Below are positions 24,897-33,229 of a stretch of 40,338 bases of DNA, piece after piece. The notes beneath the pieces are model-generated. The model ran no database searches. It saw only the letters and a program-made list of their open reading frames with translations, and was not told the origin of the DNA. The number at the start of each line of letters is the position of its first letter. Within the stretch, counting starts at the first letter, position 1. This DNA comes from an uncultured Acidimicrobiales bacterium (lineage in GTDB: Bacteria; Actinomycetota; Acidimicrobiia; Acidimicrobiales; SZUA-35), in NCBI GenBank assembly GCA_937925335.1, contig CALEWY010000021.1:1-40338 (forward strand). Direction: 5' to 3'. A program made the position numbers and the translations under genes.

Positions 24897-24902
24897 TAGG
24901 TT
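24897..24902 (+). promoter_or_regulatory. Leaderless -10 box TAGGTT for methyltransferase gene
   Basis: TAGGTT ends 6 nt before ATG 24909, with the same hexamer and spacing as the box at 5265-5270. No ribosome site is present, in line with a leaderless mRNA. Confidence 0.55.
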
Positions 24903-24908
24903 CGCACC

Positions 24909-26030
24909 ATGTCGGACCAATCAACTGCTGAGTCCTCCCCCACACCCGATGTCGATGTCGATGTCGAGGCCATCAAGATGTTTGGCTTCTCCGTGTGGAG
25001 CTACAAGATGGGCGAGCAGGTCTCGCTTCTGATTCATCTCGGCGACCGACTCGGTCTCTACACAGCCATGGCCGGTGCCGGCCCGATGACCTCTGCCGAG
25101 CTGGCCGAACGCACCGGGCTGAGCGAGCGACTTCTCCGAGAGTGGCTGCACGGCCAGGCCGCCGCCAAGCTCATCGACCGCACAGCAGGTGACTCGCCCG
25201 AAACGGCCACGTTCGAACTCACGCCAGTTCAAGCCGCTGTGCTCGCGGATGAAGACGACTCGATCGACTTCGCCGGTGGGGCGTTTCGCGGTGGCTTTGG
25301 TCCCGACCTACTCGATGCGCTCGCCGAGTCGTTCACGACCGGCATTGGCATCACCTACGAACAACAGGGTGCCGAGGCTGCCGCTGGCCTTGCTCGGATG
25401 ACCGGCGTTCGCTCCCGCCTGGAACTCACCTCGGTCGTGTTGCCGGGTTTGGACGGCGTCGTTGCGAAATTGGAAGCGGGAGCCAAGATCGCCGACATCG
25501 GCTGCGGCGCCGGCGTCTCCCTTCTCACGATCGCCAAGGCGTTCCCGAACGCCATATGTGTTGGCTATGACCCATCGAACACAGCGATCGAGATGGGGCG
25601 AGCCAGCGCAGCCGAAGCGGGGCTCACCAACGTCGAGTTCCACCCGATCGGGGCCGAAGACGTTCCCGCCGACGCCAGCCACGATCTCGTCCTCACCTTT
25701 GACTGCCTGCACGACATGCCCCGACCCGACCTCGCCGCCGCGGCGATCCGTCAAACGATCACCGACGATGGCACATGGCTGATCAAAGACATCCGATCAA
25801 CCGGCGACTTTGACCAAGATCGACGCAACCCGCTGCTCGCCTTGTTCTACGGCTTCTCGATCGCCTCATGTTTGCAGTCGGCGATGTCGACCCCCGATGG
25901 GCTTGGACTCGGAACGCTCGGACTGCACCCTGATCGAGCCGAGGCGCTCGTTCGAGAAGCCGGCTTCTCGCAGTTCGCCGAGCACGACTTCAACGATGCC
26001 GCCAACCTCTACTACGAGGTCCGAGTGTGA
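24909..26030 (+). CDS. SAM-dependent methyltransferase with winged-helix N-terminus
   Basis: Class I methyltransferase of 373 residues. The N-terminal 130 residues are a winged-helix dimerisation domain (MTSAELAERTGLSERLLREWLHG), as in O-methyltransferases and the Rv2258c-type group. The catalytic Rossmann domain has motif I IADIGCGAGVSLLTIAKAFP (about 195-215), followed by VGYDPSNTAIEMGRASA, PIGAEDVPADASHDLVLTFDCLHD and the YEVRV end. The acceptor substrate is unknown. The start follows a TAGGTT leaderless box. The stop overlaps the MBL gene start by 4 nt (GTGA), so the two are coupled. Small-molecule modification is plausible but not shown. Confidence 0.88.
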   Translation: MSDQSTAESSPTPDVDVDVEAIKMFGFSVWSYKMGEQVSLLIHLGDRLGLYTAMAGAGPMTSAELAERTGLSERLLREWLHGQAAAKLIDRTAGDSPETATFELTPVQAAVLADEDDSIDFAGGAFRGGFGPDLLDALAESFTTGIGITYEQQGAEAAAGLARMTGVRSRLELTSVVLPGLDGVVAKLEAGAKIADIGCGAGVSLLTIAKAFPNAICVGYDPSNTAIEMGRASAAEAGLTNVEFHPIGAEDVPADASHDLVLTFDCLHDMPRPDLAAAAIRQTITDDGTWLIKDIRSTGDFDQDRRNPLLALFYGFSIASCLQSAMSTPDGLGLGTLGLHPDRAEALVREAGFSQFAEHDFNDAANLYYEVRV

Positions 26031-27121
26031 CGGCACCAGTTCGTGAAGAGCGGCGAGAGGCGCGGCCCGATGTCGAGGAAATGGCACCGGGGATCCTGAG
26101 GATTCAGCTCCCGATCCAGCTTCCTGGCCTCGGCCATGTGAACTGTTACGCGATGGAGGACGCCAACGGCATCGCCCTGATCGACCCAGGTCTGCCCGGT
26201 CCGCGGACACGTTTCGAGCTGAAGAAGAAGCTGAAGAGTGCTGGCCTCTCGATCGACCGTGTCCACACGGTCGTCGTCACCCACTCTCATCCCGATCACT
26301 TCGGGCAGGCGGCATCGATCCGAAAGGCGACGGGAGCGACGGTCATCACGCATCGGTCGTTCCGAACCTTCTTGGATCCAACGGCGGAAGATGACGAGAC
26401 CGACATCGAGACCGCACCACTCACGTCCGACCAACTCGAGAAGGCAACGGTCGCGGCCTCTCGCGATGCTGAGGTGAATCCGGGGCCGCTGTCGGAGACG
26501 ACTCCGTGGGGCGGGTCGCCCTATTCGCTTCCCCGCAGCCGACGAATCAAATACCGAATGATGCGGATGGCGGCGGGCCGTTTCATGCCGATCCCTGAAC
26601 CGACAAGGCGAGTTGACGACCAAGACACGATTTCGCTCGCCGGACGCGACTTCTTTGCCGTTCACACCCCCGGGCACACGATCGATCATCTCTGTCTCTA
26701 CGACCCGACCCATGGCGTGATGATCAGCGGTGACCACGTGCTGCCGACGATCACGCCACACATCTCGGGGCTGGGGGCGACGGTCGATCCGCTGCAGGAC
26801 TTCTTCACGAGCCTCGACCGGATGGCGACGTTCGATGATGTCTCGATGGTGCTTCCCGCCCACGGACTCGACTTCAGCGATCTCGGCGGCCGGGCAGAGG
26901 GCATCAAGAGACACCACTTTGAGCGTCTCGATACTCTCCGAGAGGCGTCAGACACCCTCGGAATGGCCACGGTGAGTGACTACATGCGAACCCTGTTTCG
27001 TGAGCGTTCATGGGGCTCGATGGCCGAAAGTGAGACCTACGCCCATTTGGAACACCTGCGTCTACTGGGCGAAGCGAGGGTCGACGAAAGCGGATCCGAA
27101 CTGCGCTATGCGATCTCCTGA
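26027..27121 (+). CDS. Metallo-beta-lactamase-fold hydrolase
   Basis: Cytoplasmic zinc hydrolase (364 residues) of the MBL superfamily, similar to the glyoxalase II-like/hydrolytic group. The metal-binding motif THSHPDHFGQ (HxHxDH, about residue 85) is intact; later ligands appear as HTPGHTIDHLCLY, GDHVLP and PAHGLDF. An internal region of about 70 residues between the first and second ligand sets contains a basic helical segment (SRRIKYRMMRMAAGRFM), and a C-terminal alpha-helical extension ends the protein (SDYMRTLFRERSWG). GTG 26027 overlaps the methyltransferase stop. Substrate unknown; an ester or thioester is likely, given the fold. Confidence 0.88.
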   Translation: MTAPVREERREARPDVEEMAPGILRIQLPIQLPGLGHVNCYAMEDANGIALIDPGLPGPRTRFELKKKLKSAGLSIDRVHTVVVTHSHPDHFGQAASIRKATGATVITHRSFRTFLDPTAEDDETDIETAPLTSDQLEKATVAASRDAEVNPGPLSETTPWGGSPYSLPRSRRIKYRMMRMAAGRFMPIPEPTRRVDDQDTISLAGRDFFAVHTPGHTIDHLCLYDPTHGVMISGDHVLPTITPHISGLGATVDPLQDFFTSLDRMATFDDVSMVLPAHGLDFSDLGGRAEGIKRHHFERLDTLREASDTLGMATVSDYMRTLFRERSWGSMAESETYAHLEHLRLLGEARVDESGSELRYAIS

Positions 27122-27124
27122 GGG

Positions 27125-27153
27125 TAGGGTGCCGTCGTAGGCCGTTTGGCCTA
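27125..27153 (+). promoter_or_regulatory. -10-like box and 5'-leader hairpin
   Basis: TAGGGT (27125-27130) is followed by a perfect stem-loop TAGGCC (27138-27143), loop GTTT, GGCCTA (27148-27153), then a GGAGG ribosome site before ATG 27176. If transcription starts about 7 nt after the box, the mRNA begins with the hairpin, which could stabilise it. There is no U tract, so a terminator is less likely. Confidence 0.4.
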
Positions 27154-27175
27154 GGGGCTAGTGGAGGCAACAACG

Positions 27176-28099
27176 ATGATTTCGCGTACGCAAGTTCGTG
27201 TCGTCCTCGCCGCAGTCGTGGCGGCGATCGGCACACTCGCAGGTGCTGCACCTGCATCAGCAGTCAACGCAGGAACCTGCGTCATGGCCGATCTGGGCGG
27301 CGCATTGCTGCTCGATCCGTGGCCGACCGTCACGCCCGAGGCAGCCGTCGATCTGCCCGCCGGTGAAGTCTCGATCCCGGAGGCTGTGTCCACCGACAGC
27401 TACCCCGAGCGAGTCGACGTCACCCAGTCCTCCGAGATTTGGGAACTGCAGTTCATCGCCGCTGACGGCAGCGTGATCGCAACCTCGTCACCCACGCCAG
27501 ATCTTCCCGACTTTGTCGAGAGCGCAAGCTGGTCTGGCTCGCTCGGCACCGTGACGCTGTCCGAGCCTGCGGTCGCCATCCGCGCCAACCACCGTCCCGA
27601 TATCGCTCCCGACGGATCACCAAACAGCGTGCACCCCACCGGCATCACGCTCTGTTTCGAATCACCGTCGATCGATCCGCCTTCTGACGGTGACTGTCTT
27701 TTGAACGAAGACGGCTCATTCGCCGATCCCACGGATCCCGATTGCCCGGCACCACCAGCGCCGGCACCGCCAGCACCTGACTGCCCACTCAACGACGACG
27801 GCACCCCCGTCGACCCAGCAGACCCAGACTGCCCCCCAACACCAGCGCCGCCGGCACCGCCAGCAACTGACTGCCCACTCAACGACGACGGCACCCCCGT
27901 CGATGCGAGCGATCCGGACTGCCCAACGCCTGACCCGCTGCCGCCAACCCAGCAGCCGCCGGCTCAGCCAGCACCGACTCCGGAGCCAACGCTTCCCGTC
28001 ACCGGTGCATCGTCGACCCTCTTCGCTTTGAGCGGAGCGTGGTTGCTCGCTGCCGGCGCAGCGTTGATGGCCTTCGGCCGCAGCCGCCGTACGGCCTGA
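27176..28099 (+). CDS. LPVTG cell-wall-anchored surface protein
   Basis: Secreted protein of 307 residues with a complete sorting signal. Residues 1-33 are a signal peptide (VVLAAVVAAIGTLAGAAPASA) with cleavage after ASA. A beta-rich domain with one Cys near each end follows (to about residue 165). Then come three copies of a 30-residue Pro/Asp/Cys unit, DCPLNDDGTPVDPADPDCP, separated by Pro-rich linkers. The C-terminus has LPVTG, a hydrophobic helix (LFALSGAWLLAAGAALMAF) and a basic tail, so a sortase would join the Thr to the wall. The Asp-rich unit may bind calcium, like dockerin or thrombospondin-3 loops; this is inference. ATG 27176 has GGAGG at 8 nt. It is the only LPxTG protein seen here and is a candidate substrate of the sortase at 16541. 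Confidence 0.88.
   Translation: MISRTQVRVVLAAVVAAIGTLAGAAPASAVNAGTCVMADLGGALLLDPWPTVTPEAAVDLPAGEVSIPEAVSTDSYPERVDVTQSSEIWELQFIAADGSVIATSSPTPDLPDFVESASWSGSLGTVTLSEPAVAIRANHRPDIAPDGSPNSVHPTGITLCFESPSIDPPSDGDCLLNEDGSFADPTDPDCPAPPAPAPPAPDCPLNDDGTPVDPADPDCPPTPAPPAPPATDCPLNDDGTPVDASDPDCPTPDPLPPTQQPPAQPAPTPEPTLPVTGASSTLFALSGAWLLAAGAALMAFGRSRRTA
27761..27903 (+). repeat. 90-bp period repeat encoding a 30-residue unit
   Basis: A 53-bp stretch at 27761-27813 recurs at 27851-27903 with one mismatch. A diverged third copy precedes them (protein repeat DCLLNEDGSFADPTDPDCP). This indicates recent duplication within the surface-protein gene. Confidence 0.85.
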
Positions 28100-28196
28100 A
28101 GCGAGCCGATCAAATTCATCGCTGCGGGCTCGTCACTTCTGCTTGACTGACGACTTGTCCGTGCGCCCATCTCAATCTCCATCAGCTGCTGATTCG

Positions 28197-29120
28197 ATGT
28201 CGTCGGGTCCAGCTTCTGCGATCAAGGCCACGGGCCTGACGAAGCGCTTTGGCGACTTCGTGGCGGTGGCTGGGATCGACCTCGAAGTCGAACCTGGCGA
28301 GACGTTTTCGTTGCTCGGTCCGAACGGTGCTGGCAAAAGCTCCACCATGAAGATGGTGAGCACGGTCAGCCCGATCACCGAAGGTGAGCTCACGATCCTG
28401 GGGCTCGATCCGAGTGCCGAGGGGCGTGAGATTCGTCAGCGGATGGGAGTGGTCCCCCAGGAAGACAACCTGGATCAAGAGCTGACGGTTCGAGAGAACC
28501 TCGTGATCTACGCCCGCTACTTCGGGTTGTCGTGGGCACAAGCAAAAGAGCGGGCCGACGAGTTGCTCTCGTTCGCGCAGCTCACCGATCGGGCGGACGC
28601 CGCCGTCGAACCGCTTTCGGGCGGCATGAAGCGTCGACTCACGATCGCCCGATCCCTGGTGAACACACCGGAGCTGGTGCTGCTCGATGAGCCGACGACC
28701 GGCCTCGACCCTCAGGCTCGCCACCTGCTTTGGGAACGGCTCTACCAGTTGAAAGAGCAGGGCGTCACCCTGTTGCTGACAACGCACTACATGGACGAAG
28801 CCGAGCAGCTATCCGACCGCCTCGTGATCATGGATCAGGGAACGATCGTCACCCAAGGGTCACCCACCGCCTTGATCGCTGAGCACGTCACCAACGAGGT
28901 GCTCGAGCTTCGCTTTGCCGACGGGCCACCCGCCGATCTCGACCAACACGGGTGGCGAATCGAAACGCTCCCCGACCGTTCGCTCGTCTACGCCGATCGA
29001 GGCGAGGACGCACTGCGTCGTTTGGCCGAGCTCGACGTGCACCCAACCGGGAGCCTGATCCGTCGCTCAACGCTCGAAGACGTCTTCTTGGCGCTGACCG
29101 GCAGAACCCTCGTTGAATGA
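28197..29120 (+). CDS. ABC transporter ATP-binding protein (NodI/DrrA type)
   Basis: ATPase of an ABC-2 exporter. The 307-residue protein has Walker A GPNGAGKSS, the signature LSGGMKRRL, Walker B LVLLDEP with the switch His in TTHYMDEAE, and the regulatory C-terminal domain with the ending RRSTLEDVFLALTGRTL. The arrangement ATPase-permease-permease with the sequence order of nodulation factor (NodIJ) and daunorubicin (DrrAB)-type exporters suggests export of a lipid-like or polysaccharide-derived molecule, but the substrate is unknown. Start is uncertain: the frame opens at TTG 28143 and GTG 28161 is also possible; ATG 28197 begins just before the conserved KATGLTKRFGDFVAV. It lies 97 bp after the surface protein. 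Confidence 0.93.
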   Translation: MSSGPASAIKATGLTKRFGDFVAVAGIDLEVEPGETFSLLGPNGAGKSSTMKMVSTVSPITEGELTILGLDPSAEGREIRQRMGVVPQEDNLDQELTVRENLVIYARYFGLSWAQAKERADELLSFAQLTDRADAAVEPLSGGMKRRLTIARSLVNTPELVLLDEPTTGLDPQARHLLWERLYQLKEQGVTLLLTTHYMDEAEQLSDRLVIMDQGTIVTQGSPTALIAEHVTNEVLELRFADGPPADLDQHGWRIETLPDRSLVYADRGEDALRRLAELDVHPTGSLIRRSTLEDVFLALTGRTLVE

Positions 29121-29149
29121 GCACCCGTTGAGTGAGGATCCATTCAACG
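29111..29149. repeat. 9-bp inverted repeat between ATPase and permease genes
   Basis: CGTTGAATG (29111-29119, containing the stop codon region) is matched by its exact reverse complement CATTCAACG (29141-29149), with a 21-nt loop. A direct copy CGTTGAGTG also lies at 29126-29134. It could form an mRNA hairpin that adjusts ATPase versus permease expression. Confidence 0.5.
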
Positions 29150-29174
29150 AAAACTGTCGGGTGAGGTCGCACCG

Positions 29175-29966
29175 ATGACGACGGCGACGTTCGGCCGGCC
29201 ATCGCGCTCGTTGTGGCACTTCCTCGAGCACCAGTTCCGGCGCTATCGAACAACATGGCGGGCCACCATCGTGAGCGGGCTTGTTTCGCCGATGCTGTTC
29301 CTCGGCTCGATCGGCTTTGGCCTCGGGTCACAAATCGACGACACGTCCTCGCTCGGAACGCTCGACTACGCCAGCTTCGTCGGGCCGGGGGTGCTGGCCG
29401 GCGCGGCGATGATCCAAGGAGCAAGCCTCGGACTGTGGCCGACGCTGGGAGCGATCAAATGGGAGGGCACGTATCAAGCTGCGCTCACCACGCCGCTCAC
29501 GGCGGCCGAGCTGGCGACCGGGCACATTCTGTGGATCGGATTCCGAGTGTTTGTTGGATCAGCCCTCTACGTGGTGGTCCTCACGCTGTTCGGTATCTCG
29601 GAGTCGTGGCTCGCCGTGTTCGCTCCGTTCATCGCCGCCTTCACTGGCATTGCGTTCGGCGGAGTGATCTCCGCCTTTGCCGCCACGCAGGATCGTGACA
29701 ATGCGTTCGGCCTGATCACACGAGTTGTCATCGCACCACTGTTCTTGTTCTCCGGCGCATTCTTTCCAACCTCACAACTGCCGCTCGTTGCGCAGTGGGT
29801 CGCTGCGGTCCTGCCTGTCTCACACGCCGTCGAACTCTGCCGCCATCTCATCACCGGGCAATTCGATGCGGCGACCGATGGCCTTCACTTCGCGGTCTTG
29901 ATGGCCTGGCTCGGGCTCGGTTGGTTCCTCGTGATCCGATCGTTCACGAAACGGCTGTCGTCATGA
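29175..29966 (+). CDS. ABC-2 type permease (first)
   Basis: Membrane subunit of the exporter (263 residues) with about six segments: VSGLVSPMLFLGSIGFGLGSQ, FVGPGVLAGAAMIQGASLGLW, VFVGSALYVVVLTLFGI, AVFAPFIAAFTGIAFGGVISAF, LITRVVIAPLFLFSGAFF and FAVLMAWLGLGWFLVI. The FPTSQLPLVAQWVAAVLPVSHAVELCRHL segment is the conserved NodJ/DrrB-type C-terminal motif. ATG 29175 follows a GTGAGG site at about 8 nt. The stop codon overlaps the second permease start by 4 nt (ATGA). Confidence 0.9.
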   Translation: MTTATFGRPSRSLWHFLEHQFRRYRTTWRATIVSGLVSPMLFLGSIGFGLGSQIDDTSSLGTLDYASFVGPGVLAGAAMIQGASLGLWPTLGAIKWEGTYQAALTTPLTAAELATGHILWIGFRVFVGSALYVVVLTLFGISESWLAVFAPFIAAFTGIAFGGVISAFAATQDRDNAFGLITRVVIAPLFLFSGAFFPTSQLPLVAQWVAAVLPVSHAVELCRHLITGQFDAATDGLHFAVLMAWLGLGWFLVIRSFTKRLSS

Positions 29967-30742
29967 CCGCGGCGATGGCGTTACTCGGCCCGGCTCGCCA
30001 CGTGGTCGAACGCAACCTCATGTCGTATCGACGGCTGTGGCTCATCTTCGCGTCGGGCTTCGTCGAGCCTGTCTTCTATCTCTTCGGGCTCGGAATCGGC
30101 CTTGGTGAACTCGTCGGCGAGGTTGAGGTCAACGGCATTCCCGTGGAGTACGCGGCGTTTGTCGCCCCTGGCCTCATCGCCTCGTCTGCGATGAACGGAG
30201 CGATCTTTGATGCCACCTTCAACTTCTACTTCAAGCTGAAGTACGCCAAGACGTTCGACGCGATGTTGGTGACACCACTTGCGCTGCCCGATGTGGTGAA
30301 GGGCGAGATCATTTGGTCGACCGTTCGTGGTTCGATCTACGCCGCCAGCTTCTTGGCGATCAGCGCTGCTCTCGGGTTGATGACCAGCTGGTGGGCACTG
30401 CTCACCGTGCCGGCGGCGATGCTCGTGGGCCTTGCCTTTTCAGCGGTTGGCACCGCACTCAGTTCGTCGTTTCGCAGTTGGCATGATTTCGACTACATCC
30501 AGTTAGCCCTCCAACCCATGTTCTTGGCATCGACCACGTTTTTCCCACTGTCGGTCTTCCCCGACTGGGCCCAGCCGCTCGTGCAGGCGACGCCGCTCTA
30601 CCACGGCGTCTCGTTGTGTCGAAACCTGGCCTTCGGAACCATCTCGATCAATGACGTCGGCCACGTCATCTACCTCCTCGGGGTGATGGCGATCGGAATG
30701 GCGATCACTCAACGACGCCTCGGCAGGCTGCTGCTCGGATAG
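29963..30742 (+). CDS. ABC-2 type permease (second)
   Basis: Second membrane subunit (259 residues) and relative of the first. It has [92 protein letters not shown] and the [30 protein letters not shown] motif. ATG 29963 overlaps the first permease stop codon. The two permeases and the ATPase form a heterodimeric exporter with one ATPase gene. The longer frame upstream of ATG 29963 is internal to the first permease and is not used. Confidence 0.9.
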   Translation: MTAAMALLGPARHVVERNLMSYRRLWLIFASGFVEPVFYLFGLGIGLGELVGEVEVNGIPVEYAAFVAPGLIASSAMNGAIFDATFNFYFKLKYAKTFDAMLVTPLALPDVVKGEIIWSTVRGSIYAASFLAISAALGLMTSWWALLTVPAAMLVGLAFSAVGTALSSSFRSWHDFDYIQLALQPMFLASTTFFPLSVFPDWAQPLVQATPLYHGVSLCRNLAFGTISINDVGHVIYLLGVMAIGMAITQRRLGRLLLG

Positions 30743-30773
30743 AGCGAGCTTCTGCTCGGGTAAGCCGGGCCGG

Positions 30774-30779
30774 TAGCGT
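30774..30779 (+). promoter_or_regulatory. Leaderless -10 box TAGCGT for fumarase gene
   Basis: TAGCGT is followed by seven bases and ATG 30787. It supports 30787 rather than the in-frame GTG at 30778. The same hexamer is used before the selenoprotein candidate. Confidence 0.5.
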
Positions 30780-30786
30780 GCCATCC

Positions 30787-32421
30787 ATGGCCGATTTCGA
30801 TTTCACCGATCTCCTCCCGCTTGGCGAAGACACCACGCCGTATCGCCTCCTCACAACCGATGGAGTCGAGGTCGTCGATCTCGGCGGCCACGAGTTCTTG
30901 AAGGTCTCCAACGAGGCGATCAAGACGCTGACGTCAACGGCGATTCGAGAGATCTCGCACCTGTTGCGTCCGGGCCACCTGCAGCAGTTGGCCAACATCC
31001 TCGACGACCCCGAGGCCTCGGCCAACGACAAGTTCGTCGCCACCGAGCTCCTCCAGAACGCCAACATCGCATCCGGATTCATCCTTCCCGGCTGCCAGGA
31101 CACGGGCACGGCGATCGTGAAAGGCAAGAAGGGCCAGTTCGTCCTCACCGACGGCGACGACAAGCTCCCGATCGCCGAGGGCATCTTCGACACCTATCAG
31201 AGCTCCAATCTGCGTTACTCGCAGATGGCACCCCTCACGATGTGGGAAGAGGCCAACACCAAGACGAACCTCCCGGCGGAGATCAAGCTCGAGGCAACCA
31301 CCGGTTCTGCCTACAAGTTCATGTTCATGACCAAGGGCGGTGGCTCAGCCAACAAGAGCTATCTGTTCCAGGAGACCAAGGCGCTTCTCAACCCGACCAG
31401 CCTTCGAGCCTTCCTCAACGAGAAGCTTCGCCTCATCGGCACGTCGGCCTGCCCGCCCTACCACCTCGGGTTGGTCATCGGCGGCACGTCAGCCGAGCTC
31501 GCGGTCGAGACCGCCAAGCTCGCCTCCACTCGTTACCTCGACTCGCTCCCCACCTCGGGCTCGGCATCAGGCCATGGCTTCCGAGACCTTGAGATGGAGG
31601 CTGAGGTCCTCAAGCTCACGCAGGAGTTCGGAATCGGAGCCCAGTTCGGCGGCAAATACTTCTGCCACGACGTCCGTGTGATCCGGCTCCCTCGCCACGG
31701 CGCTTCACTCCCCGTCGGCCTCGCAGTGAGCTGCTCGGCCGACCGACAGGCCATGGCGAAGATCACGGCCGAAGGTGTGTTCCTGGAGCAGCTCGAATCC
31801 GACCCGGCGAAGTACCTGCCTGAGGTGACCGATGATTCTCTCGGCGGTGAGGTCGTCCCGATCGATCTCAACCAACCCATGGATGAGATCCGGGCCGAGC
31901 TCTCGAAACACCCGTACAAGACTCGTCTCTCGCTGACCGGCACGCTCGTCGTCGGCCGCGACATCGCTCACGCCAAGATCAAGGATCGTCTCGACGCCGG
32001 CGAAGAGATGCCCGCCTACCTACGCGATCACCCGATCTATTACGCCGGCCCAGCGAAGACACCCGAGGGCTACGCGTCGGGTTCGTTCGGCCCGACGACC
32101 GCTGGACGAATGGACAGCTACGTGAGCCAATTCCAGGCAGCCGGCGGCTCGATGGTGATGCTGGCAAAGGGCAACCGCAGCCAAGACGTGACCGATTCGT
32201 GCAAGCGCAACGGCGGCTTCTATCTCGGCTCCATCGGCGGCCCAGCAGCCCGCCTCGCCAAGGACTCGATCCGCAGCGTCGAAGTGCTCGAATACCCCGA
32301 GCTCGGCATGGAAGCGATCTGGAAGATCGAAGTCGAAGACTTCCCAGCCTTCATCGTGATAGATGACAAAGGCAACGACTTCTACGCCGAGACCTCACGG
32401 CCAGTCGACATCAAGCTCTAG
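30787..32421 (+). CDS. Class I fumarate hydratase (Fe-S)
   Basis: Single-chain [4Fe-4S] fumarase of the FumA/FumB type (544 residues), interconverting fumarate and malate in the TCA cycle. The three cluster cysteines are recognisable: PGCQDTG (about 102), GTSACPPYH (about 222) and SCSADR (about 315). Substrate-binding features include [22 protein letters not shown] and the C-terminal [28 protein letters not shown] stretch. The C-terminal beta-domain ends [18 protein letters not shown]. Being iron-sulphur dependent, it is oxygen sensitive, unlike class II FumC. ATG 30787 follows a TAGCGT leaderless box. Confidence 0.95.
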   Translation: MADFDFTDLLPLGEDTTPYRLLTTDGVEVVDLGGHEFLKVSNEAIKTLTSTAIREISHLLRPGHLQQLANILDDPEASANDKFVATELLQNANIASGFILPGCQDTGTAIVKGKKGQFVLTDGDDKLPIAEGIFDTYQSSNLRYSQMAPLTMWEEANTKTNLPAEIKLEATTGSAYKFMFMTKGGGSANKSYLFQETKALLNPTSLRAFLNEKLRLIGTSACPPYHLGLVIGGTSAELAVETAKLASTRYLDSLPTSGSASGHGFRDLEMEAEVLKLTQEFGIGAQFGGKYFCHDVRVIRLPRHGASLPVGLAVSCSADRQAMAKITAEGVFLEQLESDPAKYLPEVTDDSLGGEVVPIDLNQPMDEIRAELSKHPYKTRLSLTGTLVVGRDIAHAKIKDRLDAGEEMPAYLRDHPIYYAGPAKTPEGYASGSFGPTTAGRMDSYVSQFQAAGGSMVMLAKGNRSQDVTDSCKRNGGFYLGSIGGPAARLAKDSIRSVEVLEYPELGMEAIWKIEVEDFPAFIVIDDKGNDFYAETSRPVDIKL

Positions 32422-32469
32422 TTCAGGGGTCAAGTCTCGCTTGCTCTCAACTTCGGCGCGTTCTGAACT
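32420..32469. terminator. Possible convergent stem-loop after fumarase gene
   Basis: AGTTCAG (32420-32426, overlapping the last bases of the fumarase gene) is matched by CTGAACT (32463-32469), giving a 7-bp stem with a 36-nt loop in the short gap between two convergent genes. No U tract; weak evidence. Confidence 0.25.
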
Positions 32470-32479
32470 CGGTTCCGGC

Positions 32480-33070
32480 TTACAGGCCTTTGCTTGGGGG
32501 AAGAATGTCGCCCATCAGGTTGTCCCAATCGTCGATGCCACAGCCGTTCGAACGATCGAACGTCGCGTTGACCGGAATGCCGTCGACGCCGTCGTAGGCA
32601 CCGGTCACCGTTGCAACATCGGGGCCGCCGAACTGCTCTGTGCAGATCTGATCTGCCGGCACACCGTCGATCAGCCGGGCGCGAACCTCGTCGGTGCCGA
32701 GGGCTGAACACGCTGCGATTTCGCTGATGCCAGAGTCGCCAGCGCCGGGGATCACCGATGCGGTGTCGCCAAGGCAAGCGATCTCGTAGGTGACATCGTC
32801 GTGATCGGGATGGGTAACGGTGATCGCGAACGTCGCGACCGGGTAGGAGCCGCCGCCGAGCGGAAGTCCCTCGTCGGGCAAGGTTTCGTCTGGCACGGAC
32901 TCGTCCACGGACGTTTCGTCCGTCGTGTCTTGGGAATCGTCGGATTCAGCAGCGGTCGTGACCGGCGAGTCGCCCTCGCCATCGGAGCCGGCCGACACCT
33001 CCGTTGAATCGGTGCCGCAGGCGGCAGCAAGGATCATCAGGAATACGAAGGGGGCGAAGTATCGATACAT
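32480..33070 (-). CDS. Lipoprotein with subtilisin-inhibitor-like (SSI) domain
   Basis: Exported 196-residue protein. The lipobox LAAAC places the lipidated Cys at residue 18, after a hydrophobic stretch FAPFVFLMILAAAC. A long Ser/Asp/Thr/Glu linker (about 20-70) leads to a domain (about 75-190) that looks like the Streptomyces subtilisin inhibitor family: CLGDTASVIPG, IAACSAL, QICTEQFGGPDVATVTGAYDG and VNATFDRSNGCGIDDWDNL match the SSI pattern of GGPxxATVTG...V.ATFxRxNGCxIxxWD, with paired cysteines. Inhibition of extracellular serine proteases is the likely role; lipidation would keep it at the cell surface, which is unusual for SSI. ATG 33070 is preceded by TAGCGT 10 nt upstream. Confidence 0.72.
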   Translation of the reverse strand: MYRYFAPFVFLMILAAACGTDSTEVSAGSDGEGDSPVTTAAESDDSQDTTDETSVDESVPDETLPDEGLPLGGGSYPVATFAITVTHPDHDDVTYEIACLGDTASVIPGAGDSGISEIAACSALGTDEVRARLIDGVPADQICTEQFGGPDVATVTGAYDGVDGIPVNATFDRSNGCGIDDWDNLMGDILPPSKGL

Positions 33071-33080
33071 GACGGCTTGG

Positions 33081-33086
33081 ACGCTA
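33081..33086 (-). promoter_or_regulatory. -10 box TAGCGT, SSI-lipoprotein gene
   Basis: TAGCGT on the minus strand lies 10 nt before ATG 33070, so the leader would be very short. It shares the divergent gap with the palindrome at 33117-33135 and a TAGCCT box (33178-33183) facing the Rieske-TPP gene. Confidence 0.4.
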
Positions 33087-33116
33087 CGCGTCGAGCATCT
33101 GGTTCCCGAGATTCGA

Positions 33117-33135
33117 AAAAGATCTCAGATCTTTT
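33117..33135. promoter_or_regulatory. Perfect palindrome AAAAGATCT-C-AGATCTTTT
   Basis: A 9-bp perfect inverted repeat with a single central base lies in the divergent control region between the SSI lipoprotein and the Rieske-TPP gene. Such A/T-ended dyads are typical operators for dimeric regulators. It sits about 30 bp upstream of the TAGCGT box of the minus-strand gene and 42 bp upstream of TAGCCT at 33178 on the plus strand. Confidence 0.55.
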
Positions 33136-33177
33136 CGACAATCCTTCGGACCGAGCTTTACGGGGGCTGTCGAAGAT

Positions 33178-33183
33178 CTAGCC
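33178..33183 (+). promoter_or_regulatory. -10 box TAGCCT, Rieske-TPP gene
   Basis: TAGCCT is preceded at 16 nt by CTTTAC (33156-33161) as a weak -35. A GAGGGA ribosome site follows before ATG 33230, so this gene would have an ordinary leader. Confidence 0.35.
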
Positions 33184-33229
33184 TGCCGCCAGGCTTCGCA
33201 GCCGCCGAAGACGACGAGAGGGACCTCAC

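Noticed and set aside
27138-27153. Rho-independent terminator of the MBL gene
   Set aside because: The stem is only 6 bp and has no T tract; its place at the likely transcript start fits a leader hairpin better.
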